A DNA stretch of 13,559 nucleotides. Origin: Bacteroidota bacterium (GTDB lineage: Bacteria > Bacteroidota > Rhodothermia > Rhodothermales > Bin80). The translations under genes were made by a program, and so were the position numbers. This document shows, in pieces, positions 1 to 7,474 of the stretch. The stretch spans positions 1-13,559 of the forward strand of contig JAPPBZ010000243.1 of NCBI GenBank assembly GCA_026702635.1, given 5' to 3'. Numbering within the stretch: position 1 is the stretch's first letter; each line of letters starts with the position of its first letter. The notes below the pieces were generated by a model that had not been told where the DNA came from, did not search any database, and worked only from the letters and a program-made list of their open reading frames with translations.

Positions 1-1
1 C

Positions 2-73
2 GGTGAGGCTGCAGCGGCTGAACCGCTCGCGGTCGGCCTGCCTATGCGTCAGGCTCTTCAAGATTTTAATTAA
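2..73 (+). CDS. C-terminal end of an unidentified protein (partial)
   Basis: The second plus-strand frame is open from the window edge to a TAA at 71-73 and encodes 23 residues, starting GEAAAAEPLAVG and ending QALQDFN. The alanine-rich then charged composition looks like an ordinary protein tail. The other plus frames are stopped at once or have implausible composition. It would converge on the minus-strand dacB, leaving 68 nt between the two stop codons. I do not recognise the family from so short a piece. An alternative is that this is non-coding sequence; a minus-strand frame is also open here but has only a TTG start. Confidence 0.4.
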   Translation, partial: GEAAAAEPLAVGLPMRQALQDFN

Positions 74-105
74 TATGGTCGGGGTTCAATAATTCAATTC
101 AGTAT

Positions 106-122
106 CAGGCCCCCGGTGCCTG
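106..122. terminator. Possible weak bidirectional terminator hairpin
   Basis: CAGGC (106-110) pairs with GCCTG (118-122) around a 7-nt loop, between the converging ends of the partial gene (stop at 73) and dacB (stop at 142). Leaving the hairpin in the minus direction the sequence is A/T-rich but has no clean U-run; in the plus direction there is none. Position favours a terminator, but the five-pair stem is short, so this is tentative. Confidence 0.25.
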
Positions 123-141
123 TGTCGTATGGACAACGTGC

Positions 142-1614
142 TTAGTTGTTCCCCTCCAAGGGGAGATCGATCAATTCATTGATGAATGATTCCTGAATTT
201 CGCGAATCGCTGCATGAGGCCCTTGAAAATGATTTGCAAAAATTACAAATGCCAACAGGGATCCATCGTTTTGCGTGAGGTATCCTGCAAGGGAGTTCAC
301 ATTGCCGAGCGTTCCCGTCTTCGCACGTACGAGCCCATAGCCAGGGGAATTTCGGATAAACCGGTATTCGAGAGTGCCGTCCTGCCCACCGACGGCCAGG
401 GAAGACAGAAATGCGTCGCGAACCTCGGGGTTGGGATGTAAGGCCATGTAACGAAGCAGTGCGATGGTCATTGCCGGAGTGATCAGATTCTTACGGGAGA
501 GCCCGGAGCCGTCCACCAGCTGCAACCGGTCCGTCTCGATCTGTGCGTTTTCATAAGTTCGCATACTGGCTTCAAGGCCCATAGCTGCCGAGCCTGGTTC
601 AAAATCGTCAGGTTCCGGGCGTTCGCGCCCCAGGGTTTTCAGTAAGTGCTCGGCATACAGGTTGTGACTCTCTTTATTCACGGTTGCCACCAACTCAGAT
701 AACGGAGCCGAGGTATGGCTCGCAATCACGCGGGCCGCCGAGTAGTCGGGATCCAAGGACAGATCATCCACATCAAGGAGTTGTCCATGAACATGAATAT
801 TTCGGGATGCAAGGACCGTGCGGAGCCCATGCACAAAATAAAGAGTCGGATTATGGACGGCGACTGCCTCGGGATCTGAGCGTCCCACTGGCACCTGGCT
901 TGATACAACAATCCGGTTTGATTCGGGGATTCGGGTATGCCCTTCGACGAGTTCTTGTCCCCGCGGGAGGGTAAGTGTCTGGTTGTCAACCATCAGAAAG
1001 TTTCCCGAATCAGGGGTGATGGATAGTTCTCCTCTGGCCCCTGGCTTCGTTGGATAGGCATGCAGGTCTACAACCGCGTCGTAAAATGTCAGTCCGCTGA
1101 TTTGTGCAGCATATCCATAAACCAAGTCCTCCCAACTCCAGTCTGCGCCCAGCGGCGCATCATCGAACACGTTGTCGTCCCCGATGAGGTCTCCACGCAC
1201 TTCCTGGATCCCAAGAGCCAGCAGGGAGTCGGCGAATGCATGGAAAAGATCCATCCAGTCATCTCCGGCAGCCCCCGTAGAAGGATCTCCCGCTCCCCGC
1301 ACGAGCAGGTTTCCCTCCAGAACATCTCCAGTTTGCATCCCCTCTGCGTAGAGTCTGGTTACATAGCGGTAGTCGGGTCCCAGCTGATCCAGTACCGCCG
1401 CAGTTGTGAACAGCTTGGTAACCGAAGCAGGCACAAAGCTGCGTGCTGCATTGCGGGTGAAAAGAGTGTCTCCTGAAGCCACCCCCACCACCATGCTTCC
1501 CCACCATGCATGTGGGCGAGTATCAAGAACCGAGTCCAGTACACTCTGTGCTTTGCAGAAACTACTGGGGAGCAACAACGCAACCAAATAGATCAAAGGG
1601 CGCATACGCTTCAT
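142..1614 (-). CDS. dacB: D-alanyl-D-alanine carboxypeptidase/endopeptidase, PBP4 type (peptidase S13)
   Basis: This is a low-molecular-mass penicillin-binding protein of 490 residues that removes the terminal D-Ala of stem peptides and/or cuts DD-crosslinks in the periplasm. A hydrophobic signal peptide spans about residues 1-22 (cleavage likely after Ala22, CKA|QS); the cysteine at 20 is not in a good lipobox. The three penicilloyl-transferase motifs are all present: SVTK with nucleophile Ser64 and Lys67, SHN at 316-318, and KTG at 432-434. The roughly 250-residue insertion between the first two motifs is the hallmark of the PBP4/S13 family. The ATG lies 3 nt after the mreC stop, so the two are almost certainly co-translated. 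No strong Shine-Dalgarno is seen; a second ATG at codon 4 is possible. The gene occupies the place where mreD or mrdA usually follows mreC. Confidence 0.93.
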   Translation of the reverse strand: MKRMRPLIYLVALLLPSSFCKAQSVLDSVLDTRPHAWWGSMVVGVASGDTLFTRNAARSFVPASVTKLFTTAAVLDQLGPDYRYVTRLYAEGMQTGDVLEGNLLVRGAGDPSTGAAGDDWMDLFHAFADSLLALGIQEVRGDLIGDDNVFDDAPLGADWSWEDLVYGYAAQISGLTFYDAVVDLHAYPTKPGARGELSITPDSGNFLMVDNQTLTLPRGQELVEGHTRIPESNRIVVSSQVPVGRSDPEAVAVHNPTLYFVHGLRTVLASRNIHVHGQLLDVDDLSLDPDYSAARVIASHTSAPLSELVATVNKESHNLYAEHLLKTLGRERPEPDDFEPGSAAMGLEASMRTYENAQIETDRLQLVDGSGLSRKNLITPAMTIALLRYMALHPNPEVRDAFLSSLAVGGQDGTLEYRFIRNSPGYGLVRAKTGTLGNVNSLAGYLTQNDGSLLAFVIFANHFQGPHAAIREIQESFINELIDLPLEGNN

Positions 1615-1617
1615 AGA

Positions 1618-2433
1618 TTATTCGGCCGTGTTTTCAGGTTGGAGTTGGCCTGAGTGGTGAAGGACAACAAATGCGAAGTGGGAGGTGTGCAGCGGGGCAG
1701 CGGGCTGAATACGAATCTCCCAGAAATTACTTCCCTGCTGCGCCCGATAGGCGGTGATCGTGCCGACAGGGATATTTGGTGGGAAGACCTCACTGGCGTC
1801 ATGCGTGACCACGCGCTGGCCGGTCCGGACGTTCTGTGTCTTCACAATATTGCTGAGGATCAACGAGTCCGGGGTGCTGGTCTGACCCGAAACGATACCA
1901 ACGGCGCCGAGGGTGTCAATCATGACCGGGACATTAAACTGTGAATGCAGGTAGGGCATGACCTCACTGTAATTCTGGCTGACCTGAACAATTCGTCCTA
2001 GTATTCCCATATGGCTGATTACTGCCATATCCATGTCTACTCCCTGTGCACGCCCCACATCCAGGGTAAAGAAATTGGTGACTCCGTAGGGCTCACGTGC
2101 AATGATGCGAGCGGGGACCGTCTCAAATTCGTTGCTGCGCTTCCATCCTAGTGCCTCCCGCAGGTCTTCATTCTCGCGCCCGGCAATCCGTAAGCGATTG
2201 AGTTCGTTCGTCAAACGTAGATTGGAATCCCGCAGCTGCTGATTTTCACGTAGGGAACGTGGAATTTCCGCAGCCCAGCTGATCTGATACTCAACGGCTC
2301 CGACAATTTTCAGGGTTTGTGCACGAATACCTCTCATGAGTGAGCGATTCGCGTTTGCCATGACGAAGGAAGAAATAGCAAGTAGAACGAACAGAAGGAT
2401 GAATGTACGTAGGCGGAGCAGGAGGTCAATCAT
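1618..2433 (-). CDS. mreC: Rod shape-determining protein MreC
   Basis: MreC is a bitopic inner-membrane protein whose periplasmic part links MreB filaments to the wall-synthesis enzymes of the elongasome. The 271-residue product has a short cytoplasmic N-terminus, one transmembrane helix at about 11-26, a Leu/Arg/Glu/Asn-rich coiled coil at about 58-97, and then the beta-rich MreC core from about residue 105 onward. Core landmarks include ILGRIVQ at 144-150 and VFPPNIPVGT at 216-225, matching the family's VFPPGLPVG-type signature. Length is slightly short but within the family range. It lies 75 nt downstream of mreB and 3 nt upstream of dacB. The start ATG has no clear Shine-Dalgarno. Confidence 0.93.
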   Translation of the reverse strand: MIDLLLRLRTFILLFVLLAISSFVMANANRSLMRGIRAQTLKIVGAVEYQISWAAEIPRSLRENQQLRDSNLRLTNELNRLRIAGRENEDLREALGWKRSNEFETVPARIIAREPYGVTNFFTLDVGRAQGVDMDMAVISHMGILGRIVQVSQNYSEVMPYLHSQFNVPVMIDTLGAVGIVSGQTSTPDSLILSNIVKTQNVRTGQRVVTHDASEVFPPNIPVGTITAYRAQQGSNFWEIRIQPAAPLHTSHFAFVVLHHSGQLQPENTAE

Positions 2434-2508
2434 CCCGTCGCATGATTAAGAAGTCATATAGCGTGGTCAAGCCGCAACACGAAGCCTTGGTCAGCCGTGG
2501 AGCAAATA

Positions 2509-3519
2509 TTACAACAGAACATCGGTGTACGGGGATACATCTTCCAGAATTTTGCCGGTTCCGCGCACCACAGCGGTAAGAGGATCTTCAGCAACATAGA
2601 CAGGAATGTCTACACGGTTGCGGATATACTGGTCCATTCCATGCAGGAGCGCTCCCCCTCCGGTGAGCATAATTCCCCGTTCAAGAATATCGGATCCCAG
2701 TTCAGGGGGTGTTTTTTCCAGGCACTGGACCACTGCCGAAACGATATTGCCGATCACTTGTGAGATCGCGTTGCGTACTTCCTGAGAGGTCGTGGAATGC
2801 ACTTTTGGCATGCCACTGCTTGAATCCTGTCCTTTGATGTACAATTCCATTTCCGGCTCCATCACGACAGTGCTCCCGATTTCTTTCTTGATCCGCTCCG
2901 CAGTCCGCTGCCCAATGACCAGGTTATAGTAGTGTTTGAAGTGGGACAGGATCGCCGCATCAATGGCGTTGCCTCCCACGCGCACGGATTGATCAACCAC
3001 GATCCCACCGAGTGCGATTACCGCAATTTCGGTCGTGCCTCCTCCGATATCCACGATCATATTTCCGATCGGTTCATGCACCGTCAGTCCGATGCCGATG
3101 GCAGCGGCCATTGGTTCTGAGATCAGGTAAACTTTCCGTGCGCCGACATGCTGAGCACTATCCCGGACGGCACGTTTCTCGACCTCCGTAATTCCGCTGG
3201 GGATGCAGATCACCATCTGGCGAATGGTTTTGATCCATCCGGTCTGCACTTTTCTGGTCAGGCCGCGGATCAGTTGTTCAGCCATCTCAAAATCTGCAAT
3301 GACTCCATCCTTCAGGGGACGCACGGTTTCAATATTCTTGTGCGTTTTTTCATGCATGGTTAATGCATCGTTCCCAATGGCAAGCACTTTTTCGGTGCTT
3401 CGGTCGTATGCAACAATACTGGCTTCACTGAGGACGATTCCCTGTCCTTTCACATAGACCAGGGTGTTGGCTGTACCTAGGTCGACCGCCACATCGGTAT
3501 AAAAATTATAGAAGCCCAT
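2509..3519 (-). CDS. mreB: Rod shape-determining protein MreB (bacterial actin)
   Basis: MreB is the cytoplasmic actin homologue that forms membrane-associated filaments directing cell-wall elongation. The product is 336 residues, close to the usual 335-350. The actin-fold nucleotide motifs are all visible: phosphate-1 loop DLGTANT at 13-19, IPSGITEVEKRA at 106-117, phosphate-2 DIGGGTTE at 157-164, and the adenosine motif LTGGGALL at 285-292. The first ATG gives the canonical N-terminus leading straight into the first strand (DVAVDLGTANT). It sits 49 nt after the purH stop and precedes mreC by 75 nt. The purH-mreB linkage is one I recall from Bacteroidota-type genomes. Confidence 0.97.
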   Translation of the reverse strand: MGFYNFYTDVAVDLGTANTLVYVKGQGIVLSEASIVAYDRSTEKVLAIGNDALTMHEKTHKNIETVRPLKDGVIADFEMAEQLIRGLTRKVQTGWIKTIRQMVICIPSGITEVEKRAVRDSAQHVGARKVYLISEPMAAAIGIGLTVHEPIGNMIVDIGGGTTEIAVIALGGIVVDQSVRVGGNAIDAAILSHFKHYYNLVIGQRTAERIKKEIGSTVVMEPEMELYIKGQDSSSGMPKVHSTTSQEVRNAISQVIGNIVSAVVQCLEKTPPELGSDILERGIMLTGGGALLHGMDQYIRNRVDIPVYVAEDPLTAVVRGTGKILEDVSPYTDVLL

Positions 3520-3540
3520 CGGCCGTTCTTGGTTGGATTG

Positions 3541-3558
3541 CGTACCTCGAAAGATACG
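3541..3558 (-). promoter_or_regulatory. Hairpin with UUCG loop between purH and mreB
   Basis: On the transcribed (minus) strand the sequence reads CGTATCT-TTCG-AGGTACG, a 7-pair stem with one G-U pair and a UUCG-type tetraloop, in the 49-nt gap between the purH stop and the mreB start. It is not followed by a U-run, so it is unlikely to be a simple intrinsic terminator. It could be an RNA-processing or stability element setting different purH and mreB levels, or chance. Confidence 0.25.
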
Positions 3559-3568
3559 TTTATTATTG

Positions 3569-5137
3569 TTAGTGTCTGAAGTGTCTTTTCCCGGTAAATA
3601 TCATCGCCATTTTGCATTCATTTGCAGCCGCGATCACTTTGTCATCCCGTATGGAGCCACCTGGCTGAACAGCTGCGACTGCCCCGCTGTCCGCTGCTGC
3701 AAGTAATCCGTCTGGAAAGGGGAAGAATGCATCCGAAGCGACCACACATCCCTCAAAGCTCAACTCGGACTTCGCTCCTTTGGACACGGCAATCTCGGAG
3801 GCATCAATCCGACTCATCTGTCCGGCTCCAATCCCCAATGTCTGTCGTTCTTTCGCATACACGATGGCGTTACTCTTTACATGCTTGGCCACGCGCCAGG
3901 CAAAGATCAGATCCCGAAGTTCAGATTCGGTCGGTGTACGATCCGTAACCGTTGTTAGCGGGTCATCTCCGGCCAATGGGTCTGTGGTCTGGCAGAGGAT
4001 GCCACCCAGTGCGCGGCGGAGCTGGTACGTACTGTTGGGTGTAGGTTTGAATTGAATCAGTCTGCGATTTTTTTTCTTCTGGAGCCATGCCAGCGCATCT
4101 TCATCGAAGGATGGAGCGATCACCAATTCCAGGAAGACAGGATCAATGGCTTTTGCGAGCGCAAGAGTACAGGCTTGATTCATGACTACGATGCCACCAA
4201 AAGGAGATTGCCGGTCTGTTGCAAAAGCCCGATCCCAGGCTTGTACGAGCGTGTCTGCACTGGATACGCCACAGGGGTTGGTATGCTTAAGAATTGCGAT
4301 CGTGGGGTCCTCATCCATAAACTCCTGGATGAGTGCGAGTGCGGCATCAAGATCAATCAGGTTATTATACGAGAGGTTTTTTCCGTGAAGCTTGGTGAAG
4401 AACTCTTCCGGATTGCCGTAGAAGGCCGCTTCCTGGTGCGGGTTTTCCCCATAGCGAAGCACACTGGTGCGGGAAAGGTGCAGGTCCAGTTGACATGGCA
4501 GAGACTTATCAAGCGCCCCCTTAAAGTAGGCGGCAATCGCACGGTCATACGCTGCTGTTTTGGAGAATGCGGAGTGTGCGAGCTGGCGCCGGAGTGAAAG
4601 ATGAAGATGTCCGTTTGTGTCATTCAGGGAGTCTAAGATAGTTGGATATTCATCTGGAGACGTGACGACCGTAACATAGACAAAGTTCTTTGCTGCAGCC
4701 CGAATCATGGCCGGTCCTCCGATATCAATGTTTTCTGCGGCAATGGCATCGTCCACATAGGGGCGTTGGATAGCTTCCGTGAAGGGGTACAGGTTGACAA
4801 CGACAAGATCGAAGGGCTCTATCCCGTGTTTGGCCAGATCCTCCATGTCAGTTTCTGCATTCTGCCTGGCAAGAATTCCTCCGTGGATTGCCGGGTGGAG
4901 GGTCTTTACACGTCCCCCAAGAATCGGCGGAGCTTTTGTGATGTCTGCAACATCTGCGACATCCAGACCGGCTTTGCGCAGGTGAGTCGCAGTGCCCCCG
5001 GAAGATACCAACAGGATTCCATGATTCTGGAGTTCTTTGGCAAACGGGACGAGTCCCTCTTTGTCGAACACCGATAACAGGGCACGGCGGGGGCGCACCT
5101 GATCAGGTATGGGCAGTTTCAGAGGTTTAATGGTCAT
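3569..5137 (-). CDS. purH: Bifunctional AICAR transformylase / IMP cyclohydrolase PurH
   Basis: PurH catalyses the last two steps of de novo IMP synthesis in the cytoplasm. From the chosen start the product is 522 residues, normal for PurH. The N-terminal MGS-like IMP cyclohydrolase domain runs from about 17 to 200 (LLSVFDKEGL at 20-29, KTLHPAIHGG at 78-87). The AICAR transformylase domain follows, with LRYGENPHQE at 227-236, catalytic Lys284-His285 in KHTNPCG, SPFGGIVVMN at 311-320 and GIGAGQMSRIDA at 435-446; the usual FTGKRHFRH-type C-terminus is present. The frame is open upstream to an ATG at 5194, adding 19 residues. I chose the ATG at 5137 because family members begin just before the RALLSVFDK strand. 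This start overlaps the end of purN by 11 nt, so the two genes are probably translationally coupled. Confidence 0.95.
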   Translation of the reverse strand: MTIKPLKLPIPDQVRPRRALLSVFDKEGLVPFAKELQNHGILLVSSGGTATHLRKAGLDVADVADITKAPPILGGRVKTLHPAIHGGILARQNAETDMEDLAKHGIEPFDLVVVNLYPFTEAIQRPYVDDAIAAENIDIGGPAMIRAAAKNFVYVTVVTSPDEYPTILDSLNDTNGHLHLSLRRQLAHSAFSKTAAYDRAIAAYFKGALDKSLPCQLDLHLSRTSVLRYGENPHQEAAFYGNPEEFFTKLHGKNLSYNNLIDLDAALALIQEFMDEDPTIAILKHTNPCGVSSADTLVQAWDRAFATDRQSPFGGIVVMNQACTLALAKAIDPVFLELVIAPSFDEDALAWLQKKKNRRLIQFKPTPNSTYQLRRALGGILCQTTDPLAGDDPLTTVTDRTPTESELRDLIFAWRVAKHVKSNAIVYAKERQTLGIGAGQMSRIDASEIAVSKGAKSELSFEGCVVASDAFFPFPDGLLAAADSGAVAAVQPGGSIRDDKVIAAANECKMAMIFTGKRHFRH

Positions 5138-5753
5138 CAGTGTGGGGAATGATCGTGACGCGCCGATTCTGAATTCGGACACGCCCTTGTGCAATCAAGT
5201 GAATTGCTTCAGGAAAAAGCTGATGCTCAACGCTCAGGACGCGCGCAGCCAGAGAGTCCGATGTATCATCAGCATGTACAGGGACCTTTTTCTGGAGCAG
5301 AATCGGTCCCGTATCATATTCTTCATCCACAAAATGAACGGTTGCACCGCTGGACGTTTCTTTTGCTTCGAGGACTGCTTTGTGGACACGGCTTCCATAG
5401 AACCCTTTGCCGCCAAAGCGTGGCAGAAGAGCAGGGTGGATATTCAAGATTCGCCCCTGGAACGCCCCGATAATTCGGGAGGGGACTTTAGACAGGTAAC
5501 CGGCTAGGGCAATCAAATCAATGTTTTCTTTGTGCAACAGATCAAGGACGGCATCGACATACGATGTTTCGCTCCCAAAGATACGAGGAGATAGGATATG
5601 TGAAGGTATGTCCAGCTTTTCTGCCCGGTCTAATACACCGGCCTGGGGGCGGTTACACACAAGGAGGACTACACGGTACTGACGGGCACGCTCTACCAAT
5701 GCTTGAAAATTCGATCCACCACCGGAAGCAAAGACGGCAACACGCAAACCCAT
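5127..5753 (-). CDS. purN: Phosphoribosylglycinamide formyltransferase PurN
   Basis: PurN transfers the formyl group of 10-formyltetrahydrofolate to GAR, the third step of purine synthesis. The product is 208 residues from the ATG at 5753; a TTG two codons upstream (5759) is a possible but less likely start. Family features are complete: N-terminal beta strand and phosphate loop FASGGGSN at 8-15, catalytic Asn104 and His106 in ILNIHPALLP, and catalytic Asp147 in the EEYDTGP segment. The TAA lies inside the beginning of purH, and ldcA ends 49 nt upstream. The purN-purH overlap keeps the two folate-dependent formyl transfers of the pathway in one transcript. Confidence 0.95.
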   Translation of the reverse strand: MGLRVAVFASGGGSNFQALVERARQYRVVLLVCNRPQAGVLDRAEKLDIPSHILSPRIFGSETSYVDAVLDLLHKENIDLIALAGYLSKVPSRIIGAFQGRILNIHPALLPRFGGKGFYGSRVHKAVLEAKETSSGATVHFVDEEYDTGPILLQKKVPVHADDTSDSLAARVLSVEHQLFPEAIHLIAQGRVRIQNRRVTIIPHTDDH

Positions 5754-5802
5754 GCACAAGAACGTTTAGGATATAAGGAGGAGGATCAAGGGGTTGGAAA
5801 AG

Positions 5803-6717
5803 TTAACGCTTAGCGATGGGGTCTAAAATCTCAAGGCATCCGCCATTTGGATCTGCACTCAGTCTTGCGGATACCCCGATGGGCAGCACCCGACGCGAGG
5901 AGAGATGTCCGTACTCCAGTCCGGATACAACCGGCCAGGGATATTCATCAACACAGTCAAGAATGGTTTGAATCATAATGTCTCCGTCCTCCTGATCCGT
6001 CTGAGATTGATCCCCTGTAAAGTTACCAATCATTAAACCACCAAGCCTCTCTAAGATTCCAGCATTTTTTAACTGTGTCAGGAGCGCATCAATTCGGTAG
6101 GGGGGCTCATTGACATCTTCGATGAACAGGAGTTTCTTTTCCAGGTCTGGCAGGTATCTGGAGCCAACCATTCGGGCAATCGTGGACAGGTTCCCTCCCA
6201 GGAGGGTTCCGGTGCACTGGCCTTTGCGTGCGGTCGTTAATCCTTCGATTGGCAAAAGCAGCTGTCCTTCAAGCAGCAGCCGGACGTCTTCTTTCATGGC
6301 TGCAGGGATAGAGTCCCATTCGATAACCACGGGTCCCGAGATGGATCGCCATCCGGAGCAGGTGAAGAGGGAGAGTTGCAAGGCGGTGATGTCGCTGTAT
6401 CCAATCAGCACACCCGGCGTACGCTGCGCGGCAGCGTAATCAATCCGATCCAGGATTCGCAGGCAACCATATCCTCCGCGAACAGCGATCAAATGCCTGG
6501 TATGGGTGAGTGTCCGGTGAAATTGTGCAGCACGCTCAGCATCTGAGCCACTCAGGTATCCGCGTTGTGCAAGTTGGCCCGGATCCCAGTGCACCCGATA
6601 GCCATCTTCGGCCAGTGCATCCAATCCGCGCTCCAGCTTTTCAGGGGCACGAGGTGCGCTTGCGGGTGCGACAATACCCAGCGCCTGGCCGGGGTGCCAT
6701 AATGGGGAATAGGCCAT
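5803..6717 (-). CDS. ldcA: LD-carboxypeptidase (muramoyltetrapeptide carboxypeptidase, peptidase S66)
   Basis: Family S66 enzymes are serine peptidases that cut the L,D bond releasing the terminal D-Ala from murein tetrapeptides, usually in the cytoplasm during wall recycling. The 304-residue product has no signal peptide. The Ser-Glu-His triad is visible in the expected order: nucleophile Ser108 in GVLIGYSDI, Glu200 in LLFIEDVNEPPYR, and His271 in LEYGHLSSRR. The N-terminal GIVAPAS strand (14-20) and RGGYGCLRILD (80-90) are further S66 signatures. It is the first gene of the minus-strand cluster and diverges from the WbqC-like gene across 65 nt. Some S66 members are microcin-C immunity (MccF-like) proteins; the murein context favours LdcA. 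Confidence 0.9.
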   Translation of the reverse strand: MAYSPLWHPGQALGIVAPASAPRAPEKLERGLDALAEDGYRVHWDPGQLAQRGYLSGSDAERAAQFHRTLTHTRHLIAVRGGYGCLRILDRIDYAAAQRTPGVLIGYSDITALQLSLFTCSGWRSISGPVVIEWDSIPAAMKEDVRLLLEGQLLLPIEGLTTARKGQCTGTLLGGNLSTIARMVGSRYLPDLEKKLLFIEDVNEPPYRIDALLTQLKNAGILERLGGLMIGNFTGDQSQTDQEDGDIMIQTILDCVDEYPWPVVSGLEYGHLSSRRVLPIGVSARLSADPNGGCLEILDPIAKR

Positions 6718-6782
6718 AGTTTATGCGAACGGACTACAGAGCGCTACCGTAAACGAGCCATTGGATAGATGGTTGAACCGAA
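6718..6782. promoter_or_regulatory. Divergent intergenic region (ldcA / WbqC-like)
   Basis: These 65 nt separate the start codons of two divergent genes, so promoters for both the minus-strand ldcA-pur-mre cluster and the plus-strand WbqC-like gene are expected here or just inside the genes. I could not identify a convincing -35/-10 pair or a Bacteroidota-type TAnnTTTG element. The call rests on gene arrangement only. Confidence 0.45.
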
Positions 6783-7469
6783 ATGGCAAGCCAACAAACC
6801 ATAAGTATACGTCCTCCTGAGTATTGGCCAACTCTAGCGTCTGCGGCATTGATGCAGGCGGCAGATATTATCATCCTGGCAGACACGTTCCAGTATAGTC
6901 GGCAGTCATTGCAGAACCGCATGCGCGTGCGCAACCCAGATGGATGGCAATGGGTCTCGGTGCCCCTAAAGGGCGGACAGCATGGTCGGTCGCAGCACTT
7001 AACCTGTATCCGTCCGGTTCCAGGATGGCGGAAGCGCCATTGGAAAGCGATCCGGTTCAATTATAGCCAGGCTCCCTATTTCGATCATTATCAGGATTCC
7101 ATCCAATCCCTGTATCTGCAGGATTGGACCCATTTGGGAGGATTGAATGTTGCAACGACTCGGTTGGTTTATCAATGGATGAATGGTGCCGGAACTATGC
7201 TCGCTGCGACCGAATTGGACGGATTTCCCGATACGGTGGAGGCCATCATGGCCTGTTGGCCTGAGGCCGAGCTCTTGGCACCTGCCGGGATCCCAGAACC
7301 CTTTCCAGCTCGTCGTTTGTATTTTTCGATACCTGATTACCGTCAGGCGTTTACTGGGTTTGTTTCCGGCATGACCGTGCTGGACCTGATATTTAATTAT
7401 GGCCCCGAAAGTGCGGGCTTGCTTCGCGCAGGGACACGTATCCTGCCTGCGGACCACCAGACAGAATAA
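6783..7469 (+). CDS. WbqC-like family protein
   Basis: The 228-residue product resembles the WbqC-like family. It has an N-terminal PPEYWPTLASAALMQAAD segment (11-28), followed by a TFQYSRQSLQNRMRV stretch (34-48) like the family's DxVQYxKxSWxNRNRI, then WQWVSVPLK (55-63). Near the C-terminus is MTVLDLIFNYGPES, matching the family's SxLDLLFxxGPE. WbqC proteins are often found in O-antigen and other polysaccharide clusters; their biochemical role is poorly established. Here no glycosyltransferase neighbours are present. There is no signal peptide or membrane segment, so a cytoplasmic protein is expected. The stop is 5 nt before the MscS-like start, suggesting co-transcription. Confidence 0.8.
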   Translation: MASQQTISIRPPEYWPTLASAALMQAADIIILADTFQYSRQSLQNRMRVRNPDGWQWVSVPLKGGQHGRSQHLTCIRPVPGWRKRHWKAIRFNYSQAPYFDHYQDSIQSLYLQDWTHLGGLNVATTRLVYQWMNGAGTMLAATELDGFPDTVEAIMACWPEAELLAPAGIPEPFPARRLYFSIPDYRQAFTGFVSGMTVLDLIFNYGPESAGLLRAGTRILPADHQTE

Positions 7470-7474
7470 ATAAA

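Noticed and set aside
155..169. TCCCC/GGGGA hairpin as dacB terminator
   Set aside because: The five-pair hairpin is inside the last codons of dacB and is not followed by a U-run.
197..216. DacB as a lipoprotein (Cys20 near the signal peptide end)
   Set aside because: The residues before Cys20 (SSF) do not fit a lipobox, and a normal signal peptidase I site follows at residue 22. The coordinates given are nominal because the feature concerns the protein N-terminus at about 1549-1614.
4052..4597. 181-codon plus-strand open frame
   Set aside because: Antisense to purH, whose motifs are complete through this stretch; no independent evidence of coding.
5138..5194. Upstream start giving a 19-residue N-terminal extension of PurH
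   Set aside because: The extension lies inside purN and does not resemble a PurH N-terminus; the ATG at 5137 gives the normal family length.
5754..5759. TTG start two codons upstream of PurN
   Set aside because: An ATG at 5753 gives the usual MxxRVAVFASGGGSN-type N-terminus, so a rare TTG start is unnecessary.
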